A model generated the notes under the pieces. It saw only the letters and a program-made list of their open reading frames with translations, was not told the DNA's origin and searched no databases. Position numbers and translations under genes: made by a program. A DNA stretch of 64,000 nucleotides from Rhodococcus sp. W8901 (GTDB lineage: Bacteria; Actinomycetota; Actinomycetes; Mycobacteriales; Mycobacteriaceae), in contig NZ_CP054690.1 in the NCBI RefSeq assembly GCF_013348805.1, positions 1,054,001 to 1,118,000 on the forward strand, given 5' to 3'. Below, piece by piece: positions 34,708-42,442 of this stretch. Each line of letters opens with the position of its first letter. The stretch's first letter is position 1.

Positions 34708-35187
34708 ATGAACATCGACATTCCAGAGGGCAAGGACCCGGTCGGCTACGTGTGGGGCGAGATGGTCCCCGGAATCGGGATCCCGGCCTCGAAATTCTCG
34801 CTGTCCGTGTACGCGAACTCGACGCTCGACCTGCGGGAGTTCGAGGCTGCCCGACTGCGGATCGCGCAGATCAACGGCTGCATCGTCTGCATGGACTGGC
34901 GCACCGAGCGCGACGGGCAGAAGGTGGAGGACGACTTCTTCGAGGCCGTCGAGAACTGGCGCACCACCGACGCCTTCGACGACCGTGTCCGGCTCGCCGC
35001 CGAGTACGCCGAGCGGTACGCGCTCGATCACCACAACCTCGACGACGAGTTCTGGGCGCGGATGAGTGCTCGGTACAGCCAGGCCGAGATCGTCGAGCTG
35101 TCGATGTGTCTGGGCTCCTGGATCGCGTTCGGCCGGCTCAACCACGTGCTGGGACTGGATACCGTCTGCGCGTTGCCGGGCAGCTGA
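34708..35187 (+). CDS. Carboxymuconolactone-decarboxylase-family (AhpD-like) protein
   Basis: A 159-residue helical protein of the CMD family. The redox motif CIVCMDWRT at about residues 54-62 fits the AhpD-like branch, which uses CxxC to reduce peroxides or to partner peroxidases, rather than true decarboxylases. The interval since the previous gene (34443-34707) shows nothing clear. ATG 34708 is chosen because the family begins here; upstream in-frame residues are basic and non-conserved. A Dyp peroxidase gene converges on it from the other strand. Confidence 0.8.
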   Translation: MNIDIPEGKDPVGYVWGEMVPGIGIPASKFSLSVYANSTLDLREFEAARLRIAQINGCIVCMDWRTERDGQKVEDDFFEAVENWRTTDAFDDRVRLAAEYAERYALDHHNLDDEFWARMSARYSQAEIVELSMCLGSWIAFGRLNHVLGLDTVCALPGS

Positions 35188-35219
35188 GCCGGGTAAGACG
35201 GCCGGGTCAGACGGCCGGG

Positions 35220-36167
35220 TCAGAGGGCCGGGGTCGGCGGCAGCGCGTCGAGGAAGTCCTCGCTGGGTGCGAAGAACAGCGAACCGGTGACCGCCACCGA
35301 GAAGTCCAGCAGCCGATCGTAATTGCCGCGCGGGCTGCCGAGGAACATGTTCTCGAGCATCCGCTCGGTGATCGCGGGCGTTCGGCAGTAGCCGATGAAG
35401 AACGTGCCCATCTCGTCGCCGACCCGGCCGTACGGCATGTTGGCGCGCAGGATCTCGAGCGCGTTGCCGTCGTCGTCCTTGATCGCATTGAGGGCGACGT
35501 GCGAGTTGGCGGGCTTGACGTCGTCGGTCATCTCGACGTCGTCGGGCTTGCTGCGACCGATCACCCGCTCCTGCTCGTCGACCGGCAGCGCCTCCCAGTC
35601 GGCCATCGTGTGCACGTATCGCTGGATGTGCACGTACGAGCCGCCGGCGAACCCCGCGTCCTCCGCGCCGACGGTGACTGCCGCGACCGCCTGCTGTCCG
35701 CTGGGATTCTCGGTGCCGTCCACGAACCCGATGAGGTCGCGGTTCTCGAAGTACTGGAATCCGTGCACCTCGTCCACCACCGTGGCCGCGCCGTCGAGAC
35801 GCTTGACGATCTGGTGGGCGAGCTCGAAACATGCGTCCGGCGTCTGGGCCCGGATGTGGAACAGCAGGTCGCCGGGGGTAGCGGGCGCGACGTGCTTGTC
35901 GCCGCGCAGTTCGACGAACTCGTGCAACTGCGCCGGCCGCGGCCCGGTGAACAGCCGGTTCCACGCAGCGGATCCGATCGCGACCACCAGTTCGAGGTTG
36001 GAGCCGGGAACCCGCAGGCCCACGGCACGACCCATCCCGGTGACATCGGTGAGTAGGTCCCGGACCGTTGCCTCCCCGCCGGGTGCCACGGTGGCGACGA
36101 GGAAGATCGCGGCAGGGGACAGCGGGGTGGCCACCGGCTGGGACTGGGGGAGGGACACGTCGTTCAT
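35220..36167 (-). CDS. Dye-decolourising (Dyp-type) haem peroxidase, DypB-like
   Basis: A 315-residue Dyp peroxidase. The distal signature GFVDGTENP carries the catalytic aspartate, the proximal haem histidine lies in SYVHIQRYVHTMADW, and VIGRSK and FFIGYCRTP are conserved landmarks. It is close in pattern to rhodococcal DypB, known for oxidising dyes and lignin fragments, but it stops at DALPPTPAL and lacks the C-terminal encapsulin-targeting peptide known from DypB; no encapsulin gene is present. No Tat signal is seen. ATG 36167 is preferred to a longer frame from 36269. Confidence 0.88.
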   Translation of the reverse strand: MNDVSLPQSQPVATPLSPAAIFLVATVAPGGEATVRDLLTDVTGMGRAVGLRVPGSNLELVVAIGSAAWNRLFTGPRPAQLHEFVELRGDKHVAPATPGDLLFHIRAQTPDACFELAHQIVKRLDGAATVVDEVHGFQYFENRDLIGFVDGTENPSGQQAVAAVTVGAEDAGFAGGSYVHIQRYVHTMADWEALPVDEQERVIGRSKPDDVEMTDDVKPANSHVALNAIKDDDGNALEILRANMPYGRVGDEMGTFFIGYCRTPAITERMLENMFLGSPRGNYDRLLDFSVAVTGSLFFAPSEDFLDALPPTPAL

Positions 36168-36285
36168 CGGACTCCGGTTCGTGCGGCGCGGCCGCACGTG
36201 CGACTGCAGTCGATCTTGGGGGCGTGGCCAATCTAGCGTCTGCTTCCGACGGCCGAATGTCGGTCCCACGCGCTAACGTCCGGGC

Positions 36286-36636
36286 ATGACGCTGACACTG
36301 GGCATGATCACGTTCGATTCGACGGATCCCGGGCCGCTCGCGCGCTGGTGGGCGGACCTGACGGGCGGCACGATCGAGGCGGAGAACGACGGCTGGTTCT
36401 ACATGGTCGGGGTTCCCGGCTGGGGACAGAAGCTGGGATTCCAGAAGGTCGACGACCCGACCCCGGGCAAGAACCGGCTCCACATGGACATGACCTCTCC
36501 CGATCTGGACGCGGAGGTCGAGCGGGTAGTCGCGGCGGGCGCCACCGAGGTGCACCGGGAGAACATGGACGGCTTCCGGTGGGTGGTGTTCGCGGACCCG
36601 CAGGGCAACCAGTTCTGTGTCTCGGGAGCACACTGA
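36286..36636 (+). CDS. VOC-family (glyoxalase-like) protein
   Basis: A 116-residue single-module vicinal-oxygen-chelate protein, with LGMITFDSTDPGPLARWWAD at the start, RLHMDMTSPDL in the middle and FADPQGNQFCV at the end. Many such small members bind metals or antibiotics; the role of this one is unknown. There is no Shine-Dalgarno; TAACGT at 36274-36279, six bases before the ATG, suggests leaderless expression. The aminopeptidase gene follows closely. Confidence 0.8.
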   Translation: MTLTLGMITFDSTDPGPLARWWADLTGGTIEAENDGWFYMVGVPGWGQKLGFQKVDDPTPGKNRLHMDMTSPDLDAEVERVVAAGATEVHRENMDGFRWVVFADPQGNQFCVSGAH

Positions 36637-36660
36637 TCCGGGTACTGCATGATTGTCGGT

Positions 36661-37962
36661 ATGCCATCGATTACGCAGGCTGACGCCCAGGGATTGTGTG
36701 CCTTCGTCGACGCGTCGCCGTCCCCGTTCCACGTGTGCGCGACGGTCGCGGCCGAGCTGACCGACAACGGTTTCACCGAGCTGCGGGAAACCGAGGCGTG
36801 GCCGTCCGCGCCCGGGCGCTACTACCTGATCCGCGGCGGGTCGTTGATCGCATGGAGCACCGAGGACGGGACAGCCGGCGGCGCGTCAGTTCCCTCGTGG
36901 CCGTTCCGGATCGTCGGCGGGCACACCGACAGCCCGAACCTACGGGTGAAGCAGCACCCGGACCTGGTGTCGGCCGGCTGGCAGATGGTGGGCCTCGAGC
37001 CGTACGGCGGCGCGTGGCTCAACTCGTGGCTCGACCGCGATCTCGGCATCTCCGGCCGGCTCAGCGTCCGCTCCGGGGACGCGGTCGAGGAGATGCTGGT
37101 CCGTGTCGATCGACCGATCCTTCGGGTGCCGCAGCTGGCGATCCACCTGTCCGAGGAGCGCAAGGGCGTGCAGCTGGACCCGCAGCGGCACGTCAACGCG
37201 GTGTGGGGGACCGGGACCGAACTACGATCGTTCGTCGGTTTCCTCGCCGGTGAGGCGGGAGTGGCGGCCGAGTCGGTGCTCGGTTGGGAGCTGATGACCC
37301 ACGACCTGGCGCCCAGCACGGTGGTCGGCGAGGACGAGTCCCTGATCAGCGCGCCGCGCCTCGACAACCAGGGCACCTGCTACGCCGGAACGCAGGCGCT
37401 GCTCGCCGCGGTCGCCGAGCCGGGCGAGAGCACCCCGGTGCTCGCGCTGTTCGACCACGAGGAGGTCGGCAGCATGTCCGACCGCGGCGCCTTCTCCGAT
37501 CTGCTCAACTCGGTCCTCGAGCGGATCGTCCTGCTCCGGGGTGGTGGTCGGGAGGACTTCCTGCGGGCGATGTCCGGCTCGGTGTGCGCGTCGGGCGACA
37601 TGGCCCACGCGACGCACCCGAACTACCCGGACCGGCACGAGCCCGCGCACCGCATCGAGATCAACGGCGGCCCGGTCCTCAAGGTCAACCAGAATCTGCG
37701 CTACGCCACCGACGCGAGCGGGTCCGCGGAGTTCGCGCTCGCGTGCGACCGCGCGGGAGTCCCGTTGCAGCGGTACGTGCATCGCGCCGACCTGCCCTGC
37801 GGCTCGACGATCGGACCGATCACCGCGTCCCGGACCGGGCTGTCCACGGTCGACGTCGGCGCCCCGCAGTTGGCGATGCACTCGGCGCGAGAACTGATGG
37901 GTGCCCGCGACGTCGGCATGTACGCGGACGCACTCGCGGCGTTCCTCACGCCTGTGCAGTAA
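36661..37962 (+). CDS. apeB: M18-family aminopeptidase
   Basis: A 433-residue zinc aminopeptidase of the M18 (aspartyl aminopeptidase) family. Metal and active-site motifs are [37 protein letters not shown] and [15 protein letters not shown]. It trims N-terminal residues from peptides in the cytoplasm. [12 protein letters not shown] at 36661 is taken as start because family members begin within a few residues of the [10 protein letters not shown] motif; an in-frame ATG at 36649 is the alternative. No strong ribosome site is seen for either. Confidence 0.9.
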   Translation: MPSITQADAQGLCAFVDASPSPFHVCATVAAELTDNGFTELRETEAWPSAPGRYYLIRGGSLIAWSTEDGTAGGASVPSWPFRIVGGHTDSPNLRVKQHPDLVSAGWQMVGLEPYGGAWLNSWLDRDLGISGRLSVRSGDAVEEMLVRVDRPILRVPQLAIHLSEERKGVQLDPQRHVNAVWGTGTELRSFVGFLAGEAGVAAESVLGWELMTHDLAPSTVVGEDESLISAPRLDNQGTCYAGTQALLAAVAEPGESTPVLALFDHEEVGSMSDRGAFSDLLNSVLERIVLLRGGGREDFLRAMSGSVCASGDMAHATHPNYPDRHEPAHRIEINGGPVLKVNQNLRYATDASGSAEFALACDRAGVPLQRYVHRADLPCGSTIGPITASRTGLSTVDVGAPQLAMHSARELMGARDVGMYADALAAFLTPVQ

Positions 37963-37995
37963 GAGCGAGTTCTCGCGTTCTGCTGCGAACTGGAC

Positions 37996-38041
37996 AGCGG
38001 TTCAGTAAGAAGGATGCGCGACTGTGCCGAGCTGAACCGCT
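37996..38041. promoter_or_regulatory. Inverted repeat before the secreted-protein gene
   Basis: AGCGGTTCAG (37996-38005) and CTGAACCGCT (38032-38041) are perfect inverted copies, 26 bases apart. The GGTTCAG/CTGAACC half-site recurs at 45103-45134 and in part at 40738-40754. Function is unproven; it could equally be a weak hairpin after the aminopeptidase gene. Confidence 0.4.
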
Positions 38042-38112
38042 CGGCGCACCGCATGTCGGCTCTGCGGGGAGGTCCGACACGCAGCCGTTACCCCCTTCGA
38101 TCGGAGATCTGC

Positions 38113-38847
38113 ATGTCTCGTCCTTCGCTGCGCCGCCTTGCGGCCGCCACCGCCGCTGTCACCCTCGTCGCCACCGGAGTCACCGTCGGGCTCGGAGCCT
38201 CGGTGGCCCAGGCCGCGCCCGCATGCGCGCTCAACCAGTCGGTCACCGACAGTTGGGCCGGCTCCCTCTGGACGCCGTACACCGTGAGCAAGGAGGTTGT
38301 CGGCGACGGCACGGTCGCACCGGGACACACCGTCACGTACCTCACCAAGGTGTCCGGTTCGGGAGCGCTCGTCAACCAGATCCGTGACTTCCACCCGGCA
38401 GGTTTCCAGCTGGTGAAGGCTCGCCTGAACGTCAAATGGCTGATCGGGGATCAGCAGTGGGAGGACGTCACCGGTACCGCCGTCGTCGGCAACAACGCCG
38501 TCATCGCCAAGGGTGGCGGGTGGACCACCGCGGGTGGCGGCGTGATCGCCTTGGAAACCACCTACAAGGTCCCGGACAACGCCACGGTCGGCTCCAAGCT
38601 CGACAGCGGCGCCGGCACCAACATCGTGCTCGCTGCTGGTGACTGGAACATCAACCCGATGGGCGTGTGCGTCACCGTTCGTCCGCCGAACCCCATCGAG
38701 GCCGGCTCGGGCAGCCTCGAGGATCTGGGCTTCGGTTCGGTGAACACCGGATCGGGCCAGGTCTTCGGATCCATCACCGATCCGCAGGGTTCGATCACCA
38801 ACGTGGTCGGCGGAATCCTGGGCAATGTGCTCGGCAACCTGAGCTGA
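38113..38847 (+). CDS. Secreted protein of unknown function
   Basis: I do not recognise a domain in this 244-residue protein. It has a clear signal peptide: RPSLRRLAAAT, an alanine/valine core and a cleavage site after VAQA (about residue 34). The mature part begins APACALNQSVTDSW, looks rich in beta strands, has a second cysteine at GVCVTVRPPN, and ends in a glycine-rich hydrophobic tail (GGILGNVLGNLS). The two cysteines may form one disulfide. A TVAPGHTVTYLTKV segment resembles the start of DUF11-like beta sandwiches, which is a weak hint only. GGAG lies nine bases before the ATG. Confidence 0.75.
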   Translation: MSRPSLRRLAAATAAVTLVATGVTVGLGASVAQAAPACALNQSVTDSWAGSLWTPYTVSKEVVGDGTVAPGHTVTYLTKVSGSGALVNQIRDFHPAGFQLVKARLNVKWLIGDQQWEDVTGTAVVGNNAVIAKGGGWTTAGGGVIALETTYKVPDNATVGSKLDSGAGTNIVLAAGDWNINPMGVCVTVRPPNPIEAGSGSLEDLGFGSVNTGSGQVFGSITDPQGSITNVVGGILGNVLGNLS

Positions 38848-38851
38848 CCCA

Positions 38852-38872
38852 GCGCGCCCGTGACGGGCGCGC
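38852..38872 (+). terminator. Hairpin after the secreted-protein gene
   Basis: GCGCGCCCG and CGGGCGCGC form a 9-bp stem around TGA, four bases after the stop. It is the first of two stacked hairpins here. Confidence 0.6.
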
Positions 38873-38886
38873 TCGGCGCGTGACGA

Positions 38887-38946
38887 CGAGGACCTCCGGT
38901 TCGAGCGTGTCGTGTCCCGGACACGACGGTCGACCGGAGGTCCTCG
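38887..38946. terminator. Bidirectional terminator-like hairpin
   Basis: A perfect 14-bp outer stem (CGAGGACCTCCGGT and complement) encloses an inner GTCGTGT/ACACGAC stem. It lies between the convergent secreted-protein and acyl-CoA ligase genes and could end both transcripts. Confidence 0.75.
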
Positions 38947-38982
38947 CGTTCGTGTGCGCTGCCTCGGACGCGCCTCGACGGC

Positions 38983-40623
38983 TCACAGTCGACTGCGAAT
39001 CAGCTTTCCGGTGACGGTTCTCGGCAGAGCGGCCACGAACTGGACTTCACGCGGATACTTGAATGCGGCCATCGAACGACGGCCGTACTCGATGAGATCC
39101 AGCTCGCGGAGTTCCGAGCCGTCGCGGACGACGACGAAAGCCTTCACTGACTCGCCTCGGTAGTCGTCCGGAATGCCAACCACCGCAGCTTCTTTCACGT
39201 CGGGATGGTTCAGCAGAACCTCTTCGACCTCGCGCGGCCAGATCTTGTAGCCCGATGCGTTGATGACGTCGTTCTTGCGGTCCAGGACGTAGAACCATCC
39301 GCCCCGGTCCATGAACCCGACATCGCCGGTCGGAAACGTGGTTGTGCCGGGGACAGTTTCGCCGTCGTCGGGGTTCGGCCAGTATCCGTGGGCCACCTGT
39401 GGCCCCGTGGTCACCAGCTCGCCCACGTCGCCTACCGGAACGTCCTGGCCGGAGTCGTCCACCACGCGTACATCCGTGTTGTACACCGGAATTCCGACCG
39501 AGAGCACCCCGGTCTCGGCGTCCACCGGTGCTCGCCGGCCGAACGGTACGGCGTGCGATGGGGAACTCGTCTCGGTCTGGCCGTACATGTTGTGGATGTA
39601 CTTGCCGAATACGGTTTCGAGTCGGCTCAGAACGGTGGGGGAGACCGGTGCACCGCCCGAATAGAGCGCGGACAACGAGTCGAGGTCGGTGGCGTCCGCC
39701 CCGGCATCGGCCAGCGCGATGTAGGCGGTGATCGCCGCCATCGCGAACGTCGGTCGATGCTCTCGAACGGAATCGAGCATCACCTCCGGGTGGAAGCGGT
39801 GAGTCAGCACGAGCGGTGATCCCAGGAGAAATCCCACCATCACGTGTCCGACCAAGCCCGAGACGTGGAACAGCGGCGAGAGCCCGAGCACACGGTCGCC
39901 CGGACCCAGTTGCGCCCAGTCCCGGTACACCTGCGCGCTGAAGACGAGGTTGCGATGCGACAGCATGGCCCCCTTCGGAAAACCGGTGGTTCCGGAGGTG
40001 TACATGATCATCGCCAACTCTCCCGGCGCCGGGCTGTCGGTGATCGTCGGACGGTGCGCGCGGTCGTGGGCGGCAACCAGTTCGTACAGGTCCGTGGCGC
40101 CCGTCGCGATCCGGAGGCTCGCGGCGAACAGGCGGGCATCGTTGCGACTCTGGCCGTCGAGTGCCGACACGGTGACGATGTTGTCGATGGGGCATTCACG
40201 AAGCGCTGCCTGAGCAACGGTCTCGAACACGTCCTCGAGGATCAGAATTGCCTTGGGACGGCAGTCGTTCACGAAATGGGCGAACTCCCGTTCCTTGCAC
40301 ATCGGGCTGAGCGACACGGATGTGCCGCCCGCTCGCCACGCCGCGACGACACCGATCAGGAACGCCGGGTTGTTCTGCGTGCACACCGCCAGGCGGTCTC
40401 CACGGCCGAATCCCCGCTCTTGGAGGTGACAGGCCAGAGCATCCGCCGCCGCGGACAGTTCACTGTAGGTGAGCGTGCCGTCGAAGTAGTGGATGGCGAC
40501 GTCCGCCGGCGCCCGTTGCACCGCGGCGTCGAACATCGCCAACGCGTTGTCGAAGTCGGGAGTGATCGAATCGGGATGCTCGGCGGGGAAACTGGCGAGC
40601 CACGGCCTGTTCGGGGATGTCAC
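38983..40623 (-). CDS. AMP-forming acyl-CoA ligase (FadD-like), paralogue 1
   Basis: A 546-residue acyl-adenylating enzyme. Core motifs are MIMYTSGTTGFPKGA (phosphate loop), MYGQTETSSPSHAV, FPTGDVGFMD, the hinge DRKNDVINASGYKIWP and the C-terminal catalytic lysine in RTVTGKLIR. It turns an unknown carboxylic acid into its CoA ester. It is clearly paralogous to the ligase at 42442-44118: both share LFHxSGLVGHxMV and a REHRPTF/REHRPAF block. ATG 40623 is divergent from the XRE-TetR regulator, its likely controller, with 121 bp between starts. Confidence 0.87.
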   Translation of the reverse strand: MTSPNRPWLASFPAEHPDSITPDFDNALAMFDAAVQRAPADVAIHYFDGTLTYSELSAAADALACHLQERGFGRGDRLAVCTQNNPAFLIGVVAAWRAGGTSVSLSPMCKEREFAHFVNDCRPKAILILEDVFETVAQAALRECPIDNIVTVSALDGQSRNDARLFAASLRIATGATDLYELVAAHDRAHRPTITDSPAPGELAMIMYTSGTTGFPKGAMLSHRNLVFSAQVYRDWAQLGPGDRVLGLSPLFHVSGLVGHVMVGFLLGSPLVLTHRFHPEVMLDSVREHRPTFAMAAITAYIALADAGADATDLDSLSALYSGGAPVSPTVLSRLETVFGKYIHNMYGQTETSSPSHAVPFGRRAPVDAETGVLSVGIPVYNTDVRVVDDSGQDVPVGDVGELVTTGPQVAHGYWPNPDDGETVPGTTTFPTGDVGFMDRGGWFYVLDRKNDVINASGYKIWPREVEEVLLNHPDVKEAAVVGIPDDYRGESVKAFVVVRDGSELRELDLIEYGRRSMAAFKYPREVQFVAALPRTVTGKLIRSRL

Positions 40624-40708
40624 CTTCTCACCTCTCTCGATCCCGCACTGCTTGCCGCCCCGGAGGACGCTCTGCGAGACGCACTAAACCCTACGACACG
40701 GAGACATC

Positions 40709-40728
40709 ATCGGACGCGGTGATCCGAT
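40709..40728. promoter_or_regulatory. Second inverted repeat in the ligase/regulator gap
   Basis: ATCGGA and TCCGAT are inverted copies eight bases apart, in the 121-bp divergent region. It differs from the palindrome at the regulator start, so it might serve the other DNA-binding domain of the fused regulator. This is speculative. Confidence 0.35.
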
Positions 40729-40737
40729 CGCTACGAT

Positions 40738-40754
40738 GTTCAGCATGGCTGAAC
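40738..40754. promoter_or_regulatory. Palindrome centred on the regulator start codon
   Basis: GTTCAGC-ATG-GCTGAAC is a perfect 7+7 inverted repeat whose spacer is the start codon of the XRE-TetR gene. TACGAT at 40732-40737 is a good -10 for a leaderless transcript starting at that ATG, so a protein bound here would block initiation. Autorepression is the likely meaning. Confidence 0.6.
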
Positions 40755-41608
40755 GAGCTGCTGTCGCTGTGGGCCCGAATGTGCGCCGCGAGCGAAACCT
40801 CGTGGGCGTGACCCTTCGCGAGTTGGCGGCACGGATCGGCGTCAGCGTCGGAACGATGAGCGCGATCGAGAACGACAAGGTCTCGCCCACGCTGATGCGC
40901 CTTCAGGAGATCGCCGACGAACTCCAGATTCCGATCAAACGGTTGCTCAGCGGGCCGGTCGCTGATCCGTCGCCGTCGGTCCCGGATCCGGCCGCAACCG
41001 ACGCGAGCGCGTGGCGTGAGTTCGCGCCGTTGTCGGTTGATCCGGTGTTGCGTTCGGCAATAGATGTCTTCACGGAGACCGGCTACCACGCCGCGACCAT
41101 GCGGATAATCGCCGACGGCGCCGGCATCAGTGTGGCCGGCGTCTATCACCACTACCGCAGTAAGCAGAGCCTGTTGGTCGCCATCTTCGAGCTGATCATC
41201 GAGGAGGTGCGGGTCCGCTTGATCCGAGCCAGGGACGAGGGCGGAGCGGATCCGGTCGAGCGCTACTCGAACATGGTGGAGGCACTCGCGCTCTATTACG
41301 TGGTGCGCAGCGACATTGCGGTGGTGGGCACCAACGAGACACGAAGCTTGGAAGAACCGGCAGCTGGCCGCATCGCTGCGGAGCGCCGCGGGATGCAGGA
41401 CCTGATGGACGCCGAACTCGATCGGGCGGCCGCAGCGGGTGCGGTCATACGTCCCCGGCCGCACACGACCGCGCGGGCCGTCACGACGATGTGTGCTGCG
41501 CTGCCCCAGTGGTTCGACCCGACCGGGCCCCTCTCCCCGGAGCAGATCGCGCAGGAGTACGCCGGTCATGCGCGCGCGATGCTCGGCATGCGACCGGCGT
41601 ACTCCTAG
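40745..41608 (+). CDS. XRE-TetR fusion transcriptional regulator
   Basis: A 287-residue protein with two different DNA-binding domains. Residues about 10-68 are an XRE/Cro-type helix-turn-helix (NLVGVTLRELAARIGVSVGT then ENDKVSPTLMRLQEIADEL). Residues about 97-150 are a TetR N-domain (SAIDVFTETGYHAATMRIIA then AGISVAGVYHHYRSKQSLL). The remainder is a helical TetR ligand domain. The frame is continuous. ATG 40745 sits inside a perfect palindrome and lacks a Shine-Dalgarno, in line with a leaderless, self-controlled gene. Likely targets are the divergent acyl-CoA ligase and the three-gene operon to the right; the ligand may be an acyl-CoA. Confidence 0.85.
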   Translation: MAERAAVAVGPNVRRERNLVGVTLRELAARIGVSVGTMSAIENDKVSPTLMRLQEIADELQIPIKRLLSGPVADPSPSVPDPAATDASAWREFAPLSVDPVLRSAIDVFTETGYHAATMRIIADGAGISVAGVYHHYRSKQSLLVAIFELIIEEVRVRLIRARDEGGADPVERYSNMVEALALYYVVRSDIAVVGTNETRSLEEPAAGRIAAERRGMQDLMDAELDRAAAAGAVIRPRPHTTARAVTTMCAALPQWFDPTGPLSPEQIAQEYAGHARAMLGMRPAYS

Positions 41609-41614
41609 CGTCGA

Positions 41615-42442
41615 TCAGTCGACTTCGGAGTCGGTGACGCGCCGATGTCGCTGCATGCCGGAGATCCAGCGCTCGATGTCGGCGGCTTTCCGGGCTCGGA
41701 AGTCGGCCACCTCGGCGTGGGGAAGAACGAGGAACTGGTTGTGAGCGACACCGTCGACCGCTTGGCGGGCAACCTCTTCCGGTGTCATCACTTCCCCCGC
41801 ACGGGTGATCGTGGCGGCGGCCGATCGCATCTGCCGGTCCGATGATTCGGAGGCGTCACCGATCATCGCGGTCGCGATGCCCATCGGGCACACGCAGGTC
41901 ACCGATACGCCCAGGTCGCCGTACGTCACGGCGAGCCACTCGGCGAAACCCACGACGGCGTGCTTGGTCACCGAGTACGTCGGCGAACCCAACTGCGTCA
42001 GCAGGCCCGCCGCCGAGGCGATGGACACGAACCGACCGCCGCCTCGCTGCAGCCACGACGGGACGAGAAGGCGGGCGGCACGTACGTGTGCCTGTACGTT
42101 GACCTCCCACGAGGTACTCCACTCCTGCTCCGTGGCATCCAGGCCGAAGCCTTGGAAGACACCGGCATTCGCGACGTACAGGTCCACCGGGCCGAATGTC
42201 GAGTCCGCGAGCGCCAGGGTTCGTTCGATGTCGTGCGAGTCGGCGGCGTCGCCGGCGATCCACTCGACCCGATCGCCGTGTACCCGACGCAGCGTTTCGC
42301 CCGCCACCTGCAGGCCGTCTTCGTCCCTGTCGGCCAGGACCACGCGACATCCGCGACCCAGCAACTCGCGCCCCAGTGCGAACCCGAGGCCGTGGGCAGC
42401 GCCGGTGACAACGGCGACCGACCCATTCAGTTCGGGCCCCAT
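41615..42442 (-). CDS. Short-chain dehydrogenase/reductase
   Basis: A 275-residue classical SDR with TGAAHGLGFALGREL, VANAG, serine in VSIASAAGLL and YSVTK as active-site lysine pair; NAD or NADP is the cofactor (the ADRD after beta 2 favours NAD). It lacks the long mycofactocin insert. Its ATG shares a base with the stop of the upstream acyl-CoA ligase (TGATG on the minus strand), making it the last gene of a coupled three-gene operon. Oxidation of a hydroxyacyl intermediate is possible. It ends 6 bp from the convergent regulator gene. Confidence 0.87.
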   Translation of the reverse strand: MGPELNGSVAVVTGAAHGLGFALGRELLGRGCRVVLADRDEDGLQVAGETLRRVHGDRVEWIAGDAADSHDIERTLALADSTFGPVDLYVANAGVFQGFGLDATEQEWSTSWEVNVQAHVRAARLLVPSWLQRGGGRFVSIASAAGLLTQLGSPTYSVTKHAVVGFAEWLAVTYGDLGVSVTCVCPMGIATAMIGDASESSDRQMRSAAATITRAGEVMTPEEVARQAVDGVAHNQFLVLPHAEVADFRARKAADIERWISGMQRHRRVTDSEVD

